Source: Cryoendolithus antarcticus
Lineage: Eukaryota; Ascomycota; Dothideomycetes; Cladosporiales; Cladosporiaceae
Reading direction: 5' to 3'
DNA length: 64,000 bases
NCBI GenBank assembly: GCA_002077065.1
Contig: NAJO01000003.1
Location: forward strand, 1,302,001-1,366,000
Below the pieces are notes generated by a model. That model was not told the DNA's origin and made no database searches. It was given only the letters and a program-made list of their open reading frames with translations. The position numbers and the translations under genes are program-made. Shown piece by piece: positions 22,728 to 33,632 of this stretch. Position 1 is the first letter of the stretch; the number at the start of each line of letters is the position of its first letter.

Positions 22728-24719
22728 GCGTTAGGTACATCACGGGTACCGAAAGGGACAGGTGCCGGCGATGGGGTTTGATCGTAATCAGAGTCCTTGG
22801 TCCAAGTCCGGCCAATGTCCTCATCGACTGTGTTACAACTCGAAGCAAGCGGGGAACGATGGAAATGGTATGACGAGAATACGAGGAAAAAGTAAAAGTA
22901 ACGACTTACGACAGTCTCATTTCACCCTGTACAAGCGAATCCCTCTGCTCGACTCCATTCCACCCTTCGTGCGAGCTTCCAGCTGATCATCGCGGGCGAT
23001 CGTCGTGACTTTGTCATCTCGAGCACGTAGCAGCTTTCCAGTAGAGCTGCGAAACCGCAGACGGATCGCTGTGTGCTTCATCGTCCTCGAAAGCGTCAGA
23101 GTCGCAAGGCTGTACATGTGCGATGCGAGAGCTTCGTCGCTCGACATAAGACGCGTGCGGTGGGTATTGTGCTGCACTGTCAAACCACCGTGAGGTGAGT
23201 TCGCACGGAATGCTGAAATGAAGCCAACATCAATCTTACCCAGCAGCGAATCTCATCGTGGCGCAGTATTTGCGGAGCAGGTTCATGTCCGCATACTCTT
23301 GTTCCCGAGGCAAAACCAACCGTTGAGGCACAGTGTCGTACACAAGGCAATAGACGCTAGCGCCTGCGTGAGTGCTAAGTTAACATCGACACTGTTGGTC
23401 CAGAACGTGCTCGACTGTGCCGAGACCAGGGAACAGACGTCAAGCAGACGAGGGTCCCAAGCTCGAGCATGACGCTGAGCGCATCAGTTTGCTGTGCAGG
23501 TGCGGCTCTGCGTGCTCATGAACCGAATTTGCGTGGTCTGCTTGGCTCTTGATCATCGACGCGCCTGCCATTAGCAACAGGTACTTCCTGCGAACAAGAT
23601 TGTGTGACGCAGGCATAGTTGCTGTGAACTGCAGATCATGTGGAAAGCTACACACTGAGCGCTCAGTTGACGAGATTTGCAAATGTGGCACCTGGTCGCT
23701 GTCTATTGTTGCTCACATGACGCAAGTCGAGTGGATTGGGAGATTCAAATTGTCCACCCAAGCACAGCCGAATAGGCGAGACCAGCGGATCGCAACGCAA
23801 ACCATGGCAGCGGGCAGGGATATCGCTGGACACATCGTCGAAGTGGTCCTGGGTTGAACCGGGAGGCGGAGAGGCGTCAAAACGGCCTGCTCCAGGGCGT
23901 GGCGATCGAAGCCATGCGGACCGAGCTAAGCACGCCGCAGTGAGCCAGAAGGCAAATGGGCGCACGAGGTGCCGAGATGCGTCGACCAATCTCGATACTT
24001 GACGCCTCGATTCGAAAGCGACGAGGTCAATGGGTTGGAAGAGTGCAGCGGGAGCACTGGTCCTTCGCGTCACGTGGCCGAGTAATGCCGGTCACGTGGT
24101 CGCGTGTACCCAGTCTGGGCTGTTTGATAGAGAACTTGAGTAAGCTCCGCATAGAACAGGCTCCAAGCCTCCCAACATATCGCTGCGAAGGCCGTTTACG
24201 TCCAGCCTGTGCCGCCATGAACGAGCACCTCGTCACCTCGTCATCGACGTATATGGTGCAAAAGTTCCTTAGACTAAGTCAGCATGTTGTGGCGTTCGTA
24301 CGAGATGTGCTGATTTCATAAGTTATGGCGGGCACTCCAGTCGATTAAAGAGCATCGCAAGATGAAGCCTACGCTAATAAGCAGACGTGGCAGATGCAAT
24401 CCTGCGCTAGCACAAATCGCTACCTTGCAGTGTGCCGGTCGGATGTTGCAAGAACTACATTGCGAACTCTGAACACCCAATTGCACACCACGCAGGTGGA
24501 AAGTGGCGGTCGAGGATGCATTGTTCCACGCGACATGCTGACTATCTCGTCGTCGCTGTGGCAGGGCGTGCTGCTCATTAAAAGACCGGGGCTTCCTCGC
24601 TGCTTGCAGTCGTATCCATCTTCCACCTCATATTTATTCTCTGCTCCTCGCTATCGGTCCAACGCCGCCAAGGGTAGCTCACTGAGAGCGTCTCGCTACT
24701 GCCACCTCCACCCACAGCA
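22728..24719. other. Intergenic between the paralogues
   Basis: Roughly 2 kb without a supportable gene. Short frames occur on both strands with no motif I recognise, and I found no third copy of the GGVGRLCSC or NDMPAYLR motif. The last 120 bases before 24720 contain a CCACCTCCACCCACAG tract consistent with the promoter or leader of paralogue B. Confidence 0.4.
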
Positions 24720-25330
24720 ATGCCTCCATCTACCAAGCCTGGTGAAGGACTTCCACCAAGCAACTCATCCCCCGGTTGCCAGCTTGGGACAATCGAACCT
24801 TTGCTTTCCTTTACTGGAGGAGTAGGCCGACTCTGTTCTTGTGCCCCATCAGCGGCCGCCTGCCCTTCTGGTGCACCTCACCATCTCCGCCAGGATACCT
24901 CTTCGACTTTCGTGGGTGTAGCAGCCAATCGCGTCGCTCTCCCGATCAGCGATGTCCGTCGAACCGTCGATCGAAGCGACGGCAATCAGGGACACCAAGC
25001 TTCAGTGGCGTCGGATAACGCTCCGGCAACTCGCGAACATGCAGCGTATGGGCCGTCCAGGAATGACAGGACGACCAGTGAAGATCCGGAGAGGCTGTCA
25101 GCGACTCAGGCGGGTCGCGTTGCAATGCAGCCAGGTCCAGTAAGTCAATCGTCGTCATCCGCGTCGTCGTCGTCATCGTTGTCGTCATTCGCTTCGATAA
25201 TGCAGTACCTTATCTTGTCGAGTTTCCACGCTGACGTCGATCAACTCAGGCCCAAAGCTTCACCATGCAGCGATGGCTCGCAGACCGCAACGACATGCCA
25301 GCATACCTCCGCCACCATGGCGGACAGTAG
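24720..25330 (+). CDS. Uncharacterised protein, paralogue B of a two-gene family
   Basis: Not recognised. Exons 24720-25139 and 25250-25330 give 166 residues with a canonical GTAAGT donor, CTCAG acceptor and phase-0 junction. Residues 28-41 read LLSFTGGVGRLCSC, and the C-terminal exon reads MQRWLADRNDMPAYLRHHGG. The middle is a polar, low-complexity linker (Ser, Asp, Arg, Gln). The start has a good context (ACAGCAATGCC). Compared with paralogue A at 22056, 13 of 14 residues in the first motif are identical, yet 11 of those 13 codons differ by synonymous changes, which indicates old duplication and selection on the protein. The Cys-x-Cys and Gly-rich core could be a small metal- or nucleic-acid-binding element, but that is a guess. 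Confidence 0.7.
25140..25249 (+). repeat. TCG/TCA microsatellite inside intron of paralogue B
   Basis: The 110-nt intron contains a degenerate trinucleotide run (TCGTCGTCATCC..., about 25147-25196). If unspliced it would encode a polyserine stretch, since the intron stays open in one frame. The equivalent intron in paralogue A is 66 nt and lacks the repeat, so repeat expansion probably explains the length difference. Confidence 0.65.
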
Positions 25331-26099
25331 CTCCATGCTCGCCATCATCTGCCCGGCGTACCACATGACAGTCAGTCGCCAGGCGCCGTCCTGGGGCAGA
25401 GATGGATATGGTGAAGCTGTTGATGGGTCAGTGAGACATCGAGCCGTGCTTGCCTCGACACCGACGTCGACGATGCTGTGACTTGACGGGGAGAGGAAGT
25501 CGGGACTAGTTCAACGAGGGGACGAAGCGATAGACGATGCAATGACTTATGAGAGCACCCCCATCATCCTGTACATGCGTCTCGCACCCAGTCGGGCCAG
25601 GCCGTCGTTCGTGCATGCTTACCGCCTACCACGAGGAGCAGCTGTCCTGCTTAGATGGTCTTTGTGAGTTTAGAAAGCGCCGTGACCTCGCACTGTTGTC
25701 CGTGACGAGCAGTGAGCGCATAGCGTGGAATTGGTGGTTTCCCACCTCCAAGTCCATGTTGTCCAGTGGGGGCGATGGGCACCGACTCCGGCTATTGACT
25801 AGACCGACTGTGAGAACGTCTCCGGTACACGCGCGTTGCATGTCGTCACCGATGTGTCTCGCATGGGCGCACAATGCTTCTTCAACGCCTCTGCAAGCCA
25901 CTCTCGGCCCACTTACCTCTTTCGAGCCATGCCTCCAGCTGGTTTTGCAGCACACAAGAAGCCATCGAGATCAAGGGGATCTACGCTGGACTCGTCATCG
26001 TCGAAGCCAAGTGCATCAGTATTGACCAGTCGAGCTCCTGAAGTCTCTTAGTTGCGTGCTGGGTGCGTCTCCATGATGTCTGCGATCGCGACAGTGGAT
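25331..26099. other. Intergenic
   Basis: No gene supported. A plus-strand frame at 25549-26025 (158 codons) has no recognisable motif and an Arg/Ser/Cys-rich composition, so I treat it as chance. The 3' ends of paralogue B and the BAR-SH3 gene converge here. Confidence 0.4.
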
Positions 26100-27859
26100 C
26101 TAGACTTCGAACTTGACATAGTTCGCTGGGAACGACCCAGTGACGCCATTCAGTTCACCTTCCCACCTGCATCTCGTTAGCACACACCCTCTCCACCCAT
26201 GTCACCCCTTTCGACCCTTTGAAGAAATACCGCTTACCAATCATCCACACTCCCCGTCCTCTTGATGACGCTAATCCTCTCCCCCTCCCTGAATCCCAAA
26301 TCCCCCGCGCCTTGCGCCTCGAAATCGAATACAGCGACAACCCACGTCTCCTGTCGTCCACTCATTATCCTCTTAATCGGCACAGGCGGCGGTGCTTTCT
26401 TCTTTGCCGCCAGACTTGCCGCGCTAGTAGCGCTCGTCAAGCTCGCTAACGACAGCCGACGTGAAGCGAAGTAATCGGGCGGGTTATTGAGCTGAGTGAA
26501 AGGTGTTGCGACGCCGTTTCGTGGAGTTGCGTAAGTCGAGGGCGGGGTAGCACCGCCTGATGCTGGGCCCTCTGACCATGGATTTGGGGTAGTGGGGTAG
26601 CGGGGTGTTGTGACTTGGTAGTCGAGCTTGGGGGAGGGTCTGGGAGAGTAATCTGAGGGGTAGGGTGGAGGCGCGGCGCTGGAGGAGGAGACTGACGGGA
26701 TGCGGGCTTTGGAGGAGAGGTCAGGGGTGGGAAAGTTGGAGCTGGAGATGCGGCCGGGGCGCGGGCGAGGAGGTTGGGGAGGCGCTTCTTCCTCTTCTTC
26801 ATAGTGTTGAGGCGAAGTCCCGCTTTCACGCCTTGTAAGTTGTTGGCCATTGCTCGGTGAGGCGCCATTCGATGCGCCATCGGTGGGCTTCTTTTTGTTC
26901 TTCAGATCGTCGAACCTTCCGCGTATACCGAGTCCAGTAGTGCTTGCTTTCTCCGGCGGCAGGTTCATCGACCGCTTCACCGCTGCACCGTGTGCAATCG
27001 TGCTGATGCCATCCTCGAGCTCCATCCTCAATCCAGTAAATTCACTCTTCCACTTCGCTACGATCTCGCTGTCCGTCGGCGCAGGATTCGGCAGTCCGTG
27101 CTTCCTCGTGTACTCATCCAGCACGGTATACAGCTGCCCTACAAGCGTTGTCTGGATCCTAATCTGCGTTGCCAGCAGCATGGGCAGCATACCCACGACA
27201 GCCGCAGTGATCGGCGGGAACGTCTCCTTCACCTGCTCGTCCGCGGTCTGGTAGTCGATATGCGCTTGATGCATGTCATTCTCATGCTTCGCGAGAATCT
27301 GCTCCTCTTTCACACTCCGTGTCTCCTTCTTACGCACGTGCTCAGTCCGGCCGGTGTAGCGCTCGTAGTCCAGCTTCATATTCTCGCGGTGCTTGATCGT
27401 CCGCTTCAGTGGCTTCAGCTGTTGTTTCGCCTCTTCTGCAGGCTTGATGAGCTTCGAATCGATCATCATGATCTCTTGCTGAAGCTCTGTTCGCAGTTCG
27501 GCGTATGTCATTTGCATGCCGAGACATTTCACCATGTATTTCTGCGGTGTCGGCGTGGGCTTGTGCCGAAGGTCGACGGTCGTGTCATCCGCTTCTATGG
27601 GCTTGTAGAGGGTTGCGAAGGCCTCCGAGGCATCATATTGGAACTTCAGAACGTCCTCCCATCCTTCCTTGAATTTCTTGAGGTCCTTGGCAAGCTGTCG
27701 CGTGTCAGTTGGACGTTGCAAGATTCATGCCAGGCAGGCCGAGCTCACCCGCTCCAGCATCTCATCAGCGCCCTTGAACTCAGCCAGCACCATCGAGACA
27801 TCTGCTTGATCCTCGGATCGCTTCGTGAACTTGCCAAACTGCCTCTGCACCTTCTTCAT
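26100..27859 (-). CDS. BAR-SH3 protein, Rvs167/amphiphysin family
   Basis: These proteins bind and tubulate curved membrane at endocytic sites and recruit actin regulators through the SH3 domain. Minus-strand exons 27859-27749, 27694-26238 and 26166-26100 give 544 residues, all with canonical GT/AG and consistent phase. The BAR domain occupies roughly residues 1-230 (start MKKVQRQFGKFTKRSEDQAD, then LAKDLKKFKEGWEDVLKFQY). A Pro/Ser-rich linker follows with several PPxP-type motifs. The C-terminal SH3 (about 485-543) runs from AVFDFEAQGAGDLGFREGER across the last intron to WWEGELNGVTGSFPANYV, so its ALYDY-, WW- and SxPxNYV-like elements are all present. A small exon of 67 nt completes the SH3; without it the domain would be truncated. 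An intron-like CTAAC...CAG just before the start codon suggests a spliced leader. It is divergent from SDS22. Confidence 0.9.
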
Positions 27860-28427
27860 CTTGACGGCGCTGTACTGTTAGCGGTAATGTGATGGAAAAT
27901 GCTGTTGCTGACCGAGACGCAAAGAGGCAGGCTCGAGTGTGGTCGAGGTGTGAGTTGCGAGTGAGGTGCAACGAAGCACACTTCTGTACCACGCGTGCGC
28001 CAGACACAAACCTGGTCAAGGTGGAGACCAATGGGTGAATACGCGGAGGGGACCCCACTTCGGCTGGCTACTGCACGCTGGCTACGAGTTGTCCGCGCCC
28101 TCGCGATACCTCTCGCAATTTTACCGAAATGCCTGGAGCGATGACCTTGAGTCGCTCGGTGATACTCCTGTGGTCTGCATCTGCTTGAAGAATCGTGCCG
28201 ACGATGGACGTTCAGAAGGCAAGAGCAATGCACTCACGTGGACGCGGACCGACAGCCCGCGAATGTGTTTCAGCCCCATGGTCGGTTCCTGGGAACCGAA
28301 AGTCAATATTCAGCCTCATGATCGAGCATGACAAAGACAACCTTGACTTCTTCCCGTCAAGTGACTGCATTATACAGTGGCGTTGTAAGGATCTTCCATA
28401 GAGTTCGCTCACCATACCACCGCCACC
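27860..28427. promoter_or_regulatory. Divergent promoter region, BAR-SH3 / SDS22
   Basis: A 568-bp region between two start codons on opposite strands. It contains no supportable gene. The stretch CTCACCATACCACCGCCACC directly before the SDS22 ATG provides a strong initiation context. Confidence 0.45.
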
Positions 28428-29634
28428 ATGACTGACGCGGCTCTCCCCGTCGATGCTCCACCTCAAGCCACGGGCTCCGATCCCACCTCACCGTCGAACG
28501 GCACCAACGGCCACTCCTCCGCCCTCCACAGCAACAAGTCGAACTGGGACGGCAAGCTCCGCGTGGCCAAGACAGCCACCCTTGCGAACCCTCAAGCCCT
28601 CACAGATCCGGACTACAGTGATGACTCGGCTGCTCCCCCGCCGGACCAGATAGCCGCAGATGAGAATCTGCTCGAGACCGAGGACCCAGAGACAGAGGAG
28701 ATAGACGCACAGCATAGTCGCATCACTTCCATACCAGCACTGAAACTAGAGCGCTTCAGCAAGCTTCGACGGCTATGTCTGCGTCAGAACGAGGTGCAGC
28801 GGATTGAGCTTCCGGAGTCCCTGGCAGGGACGCTGGAGGAGCTGGAGGTGTACGACAACCTGATCAAACGCATCGAAGGTCTCGACTCCTTCACGCAGCT
28901 CAAGACTCTAGATCTGAGCTACAACAAACTCAAACACATCAAGAACGTCTCCACCCTTACGAAGCTCACGCACATCTACTTCGTGCAAAACCGCATCTCC
29001 ACAATCGAGAATCTCTCTACGCTCACGAACCTGACCTACCTCGAATTAGGCGCTAACAAGATCTCCAAGATCGAGGGTTTGGAGAAGCTGGTGAATCTGC
29101 AGTCTCTCTGGCTGGGGCAGAATCGCATAGCCAAGCTGGAAGGACTGCAGACGTTGACGAGTCTTAAAAGTCTCAGCATCCAGGCCAACCGCCTCACCTC
29201 GCTCGATGGCCTGGAGAGCCTTCCGCAGCTGACGGAGCTCTACGTCTCGGACAACAAGATCACCTCTCTTGCCCCTCTGGTATCAAACCCCCACCTCCAG
29301 ATCCTGGACTTCCAAACCAACCCCATCTCCTCTCTCACTGGGCTAGAGGGCCTGAGCGAGCTGGAGAATCTCTGGGCCAGCAACTGTGAGGTTGAGAGTT
29401 TTGCGGAGATTGAGCGGGTGTTGAGGGACAAGGCGAAGTTGGAAGAAGTGTATTTTGAGGAGAACCCGGTGCAGAAGACAGGCCCGGTGATGTATCGGAA
29501 TAAAGTCCGCTTGGCGCTGCCGCAGGTGAAGAAGATTGACGCTTGTGAGTCCTCCTTCCCTACGCTCGGGACGAGCTGAGCGAGGAGACGGGAGTGCTGA
29601 CTGAGAGTGTACAGCGTACGTAAAAGTGACCTGA
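28428..29634 (+). CDS. SDS22: SDS22, leucine-rich-repeat regulatory subunit of protein phosphatase 1
   Basis: Sds22 binds the PP1 catalytic subunit in nucleus and cytosol and supports its biogenesis and mitotic function. Exons 28428-29544 and 29615-29634 give 378 residues; the tiny second exon changes the end to KKIDASYVKVT, which resembles the ending expected for this family, whereas reading through gives an unrelated tail. After a disordered acidic N-terminus (to about residue 85) there are roughly ten 22-residue SDS22-type LRRs with regular N/L spacing, for example LKTLDLSYNKLKHIKNVSTL, LTYLELGANKISKIEGLEKL and LQSLWLGQNRIAKLEGLQTL. An LRR-cap follows. Length fits fungal Sds22 (about 340-390 residues). 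Confidence 0.93.
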
Positions 29635-30141
29635 ACGACCGTATCGAATTGCGGAGAATACAGGTAGACGCGAGATGCACGACTAGAGTCTACGGAGCAC
29701 CGCTGGGTTTCTAGCCGAAGTAAATGGATTGGTGCATAGTACCTTTGCCATACGTGCAATCGCGATCGAGCGCCATGCAGGGAATGGAGCGACCCGGCAT
29801 GGTACGTGGCAGCGTGGCGTGCAGCGAATGATGCATGATGCATGATGCACAGCTGTCTGGGGGCATTAATATGGGACAAACACAGCTGGCGGATGGTGTG
29901 TTGAGGTGGCAGTATAGCTAGGACCACGGCGTCTAGCAGCTTCTGCTGTCTCGCATGGACGAGAGAGCCAGCGAGGTGAGGATGAGACGAAGTATGGGGT
30001 TCGATTGAAATGACGAAGGGCATGACGATCAGGTCATGATCTTTCCAGGGTACATCTACATCGCACTACATGGCACCAAATACCCGTCGCCTATCTATCC
30101 AACAAAACCCCTTCCCAGCTGAAGCATGCTGTATCCGGGTA
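29635..30141. other. Intergenic between convergent genes
   Basis: A 507-bp region holding the 3' ends of SDS22 and the following minus-strand gene. The only notable sequence is a short ATGATGC repeat near 29828-29849. No gene seen. Confidence 0.5.
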
Positions 30142-31731
30142 TCATGACCTCGCACCAACCCTCTCCCCCATCCTGCGATCCTGCATAAAACGCTCCATGT
30201 AGCTCTCCCCCAAACTCCTGCCACCAAAACTCCCTCCCGCCCCCTTACTGCTGCCATACCCAATATAGCTACTCCCATACACTCCTCGCTCCTCCGCCTC
30301 TTTCGCCGCGCCAGGATAGTTTTTGCCAGTATACAGCGGATCCTGCACCACACCCGGGCGACGAAACCCGGGCGACAGAGGCGCTGCCGCCGATAACGGT
30401 GTCGAAGGCGGTAGAGATGAGGGGAGGGAGAAGGGCGAGGATGTATCGAAGGGGTCTGGCTTGGCTGAGAGGTCTGTGGAGGTTGTGGGAAGTGGCTCAA
30501 GATTTGACTGGCGGGATGAGGGCGAGGGTATGGCGTAGCGGCCTGCTGGGAAATTGTTGGTAGGCTCTTCGTTCAGAACTTCGTGGTCGGAGGGTGGGAG
30601 GTCGAGGTCGAGATCAAGGTTTTCTTCTTGGGAATGGGAGTCGGGTTCTTCTAGGTGCCAGAATTCGCCCATGTCGTCTTTGACGCCGTTTGGCTGTGCG
30701 TTCTGCGGCGAGCGGGACTGCTGGGGCGCCTGAGCTTCGCTGAGGCTCAAGCTGCTCGCGAGGAGACTTGGCGCTTGTTCTGGACTCGCCACGACCATCT
30801 TCGGCAGATCACTGCTCGCCGCTACCGCTGCCGTGTCTCCACTCGCTCCTAGCACACTGCGTCCACCGACTGTTGCGCGAGCTTTCGAATGTGAAGGCGT
30901 CGCGCTGTTGCTTAGCGACACCGGCACGTTATCGCTCGGCGCTACGATGTCGTTGCCCACAGCCAGACTGACGCGCTTTTGCTTCACTCTGATCTGCTCC
31001 TTGGGACTCTTCATAGCGCTGATCAGCCGACCATCAACTGACGATCCAGAACTCGATGTCCGATTTGACAGATGCAAATGTGCTGGTCGTTTGGGAGAAG
31101 CTTGAGGCGCGTGAATGATTGTATCTGACAAGGCGCGAGTGATGGGCGAGGCCGGAGGGTGCATCTCTCTGTTCGGGCTTTGGGCCGGCACTGATGGGTC
31201 TGAGCTTGTTCTTTCTGAGCTGCCCGATATCGCTATTGCTTTGGAAGCGAGAGCTGAGAGAAAAGGAGGCGTGAAGACGCCGACGAAGTCTTCTTCGCGG
31301 TGAGGGCGAGGTGTACGGCCATCGGGTGGCACGAGTGATTGCGCGCTTGGCGGCATGTTGGTGGTCCGATCGGTGGGCTGGACTTGAGGGTGTCGGGTCG
31401 AAGACGGTGTTGCGCTCACGTGATTCGTCGCATTGTTGGTAGCCTCTGCAGGTCCCTCTCTGTCCGCGACACCCTGCGCTCGAGCTCCGCGGTTCGATAC
31501 ATCCTCTGATGCTTGCGCCCGCTGCTGCGACTTCAGATCATTCTCCAGCTGCTTGTACTCGCGCTCTTTGGCAGCGATGTATCGATGTATGCTATCGTCC
31601 AGCTGTCGTCGCTTCTGCTCAAGCGTTTCCAGTTGCTGCTCTGACAATCCCGACTCTTCTCTAGCTCGGCGGAAGCTCGCTCGGCGGGCGACGGGTTCGC
31701 GAACAGGGTGGTGCGCTGCATTGGGCGTCAT
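30142..31731 (-). CDS. Uncharacterised coiled-coil/disordered protein
   Basis: I do not recognise this gene. An intronless frame of 529 residues begins at the ATG at 31731-31729; an in-frame extension upstream has no further ATG. Residues about 25-85 form a charged heptad-like segment (SEQQLETLEQKRRQLDDSIH onward) that is probably a coiled coil. The remainder is Ser/Pro/Thr-rich with many SP and TP sites, so phosphorylation by proline-directed kinases is plausible. A C-terminal Gly/Tyr/Ser-rich end (YGSSYIGYGSSKGAGGSFGG, then SYMERFMQDRRMGERV) looks distinctive and may be the conserved part. Codon use and the long clean frame support a real gene. No enzymatic domain, signal peptide or membrane segment is visible. 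Confidence 0.75.
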   Translation of the reverse strand: MTPNAAHHPVREPVARRASFRRAREESGLSEQQLETLEQKRRQLDDSIHRYIAAKEREYKQLENDLKSQQRAQASEDVSNRGARAQGVADREGPAEATNNATNHVSATPSSTRHPQVQPTDRTTNMPPSAQSLVPPDGRTPRPHREEDFVGVFTPPFLSALASKAIAISGSSERTSSDPSVPAQSPNREMHPPASPITRALSDTIIHAPQASPKRPAHLHLSNRTSSSGSSVDGRLISAMKSPKEQIRVKQKRVSLAVGNDIVAPSDNVPVSLSNSATPSHSKARATVGGRSVLGASGDTAAVAASSDLPKMVVASPEQAPSLLASSLSLSEAQAPQQSRSPQNAQPNGVKDDMGEFWHLEEPDSHSQEENLDLDLDLPPSDHEVLNEEPTNNFPAGRYAIPSPSSRQSNLEPLPTTSTDLSAKPDPFDTSSPFSLPSSLPPSTPLSAAAPLSPGFRRPGVVQDPLYTGKNYPGAAKEAEERGVYGSSYIGYGSSKGAGGSFGGRSLGESYMERFMQDRRMGERVGARS

Positions 31732-33632
31732 GTTGTCCCTTAGAGCCCCATTGGATCGCAATATGTGGATGACCGATAGGTGGAGGCCACACCCGAATTA
31801 GAGAATAGCGGTATGGCAATCTGACACCGCAATCAGAGCTAGGATGGTGTTCTGCAATCCGTCTCAACCGTAGGGCTGTTGATGATGTAATGAGGCTTTG
31901 AGGCTAAAAGCAAACTGCCGCGCCCCTATCCCACACAGGTATTCGGTTAGCCGCCCTGTTGGATCCGTGCTTGCTGCAGTACGGTACAATAACACAGTCG
32001 CAAGAGACGAAGGCGTGGACCTGCGACCGCTCGTTCAGCTTACCTTATGCTTCAAGCCTCCTGACAGGGTTCGCGGCATTACACTATCCTAGCCACTGCA
32101 ACCTGACCTACCCCACTCACCCGACCGAAACTCTCGTTGGTCGCTTCCAAGTCGCTCCGGGTCTCTCCGATTGCAGCACGGCTTGCGGTCAGCACCATTT
32201 CCACATGAGAAATTACAAACGAATGCAATGCGATCCGGATTCTCTCATTAGCTTCGACCGAGTGCCTGGGCCCGGCGGCGATGCCATCTCATGCACAGGT
32301 GGATCTAGCCTTGTGGCAGTGGTCCAAGAGCCGAACGATCGCGGTCAAGGCGCCGTTTCGCCAGGAGTGAGCTCCGATGGCTTATGTTCGGCTTTGGAGA
32401 GCGGCTTCTAGGCTCTCTCGCATCCGAGACCGCGGTGTAGAAGTACTGCGTTGTAAGATGTAGCGCGAACGCTGTCATCACGCTGTCCCCGATTCCGCAG
32501 GGAGTTTGCGGTGGATTTCACCGTTGCTTCATGGCGTGTAGCCGTATGTATTCATTGTCCATACGACTGGCTTGTGTGTAGAAGCCGTCGATTACCGCTG
32601 GGGAGGTCCTCGAAATGCCTCGCAGACTACCGTTCAAAGCCGCCTACGCAACAGATACAGCTTGTGGATGGTGCTTCCTCTTTTCTTCCGAGTCGAGAGC
32701 TATGGTAAAGCGGACCGGTCGCGCAATATACCTCCGTACTGCCCGTGAAGATACGAGGTAGGGTGATTAGTGCCAAGACCGATGATCTTATTAGAAAGCC
32801 TGGACTCAGTCCCAGCTGTGCCACCGTGGTGACCTTCTACACAACACTGCCCGCCATCGCAAGATATAAACACGATACATGCATCGTTCACAGTATTGTG
32901 GTGTTGAAGACCAGTTTCGCGTATCTATCACAGCGCAGTCACGCCATTGTACGCGCCAACACGGCACAGTTCTTGCACAAGCAACCAGCCTAGGGGAGCA
33001 GGCCTCTCCTCCGCCTTCCCAAACTCCACCTCCACAGCGCAAATGCCATCGACCGCAAACTGCTGCAGCAAACGCTGTCGAAATTTGCGCACATTCGCGC
33101 AAACTCGGTCGCGTTCCAGACCCTGCTGCTCGCTGCTCCAGTCGATCTGAACGACCTTTGCTTGTTTCCTGAGGATCGCGAGCGAATTTGCATACTTGAC
33201 TGTGTTGGGGGAAGTTGCCACGCGGACGTGCGACACGGCTGGCAGGAGCACTCTGTACGGTCGGTGTACGAGGTGGACTTTTGCCACGACGAGCAATTTG
33301 ACATTGCACGCGACCTTGTCAGACTTCCCGGGCACGACTACAGCGTGCTCTCAGCCCCTGCACTCAGTGTTTGGAATGTTCACACAACACAGCCACACAA
33401 CACAGCATCATCATAAATCACGACCTCACGCATCCATGATGCCTGCAAAGTGACCAACGATACCAACGCCATCAACAAGCATCAGAGGTGTCGAATTCTG
33501 GAAAATCATCGACTAGCGTAACAAGCAAAGCGGCCAAGTCGTGCATATTGCTACGCGCTTAGCTGAGCAGACCATCGATGTTCGAATACTTGCCGGGATT
33601 ATTGCTTCCCCCGTGCGACTCCGCTGCCACAC
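31732..33632. other. Intergenic, divergent upstream regions
   Basis: A 1.9-kb region between divergently transcribed genes. Frames of up to 167 codons occur on both strands near 32.8-33.4 kb but overlap each other, lack motifs and have Arg/Cys/Ser-rich compositions, so I support no gene. It must carry the promoters of the coiled-coil protein gene and the Zn2Cys6 factor gene. Confidence 0.4.

Noticed and set aside
26990..27892. 300-codon frame antisense to the BAR-SH3 gene
   Set aside because: Mirror of a real coding strand; Leu/His/Arg-rich composition typical of antisense frames and no domain.
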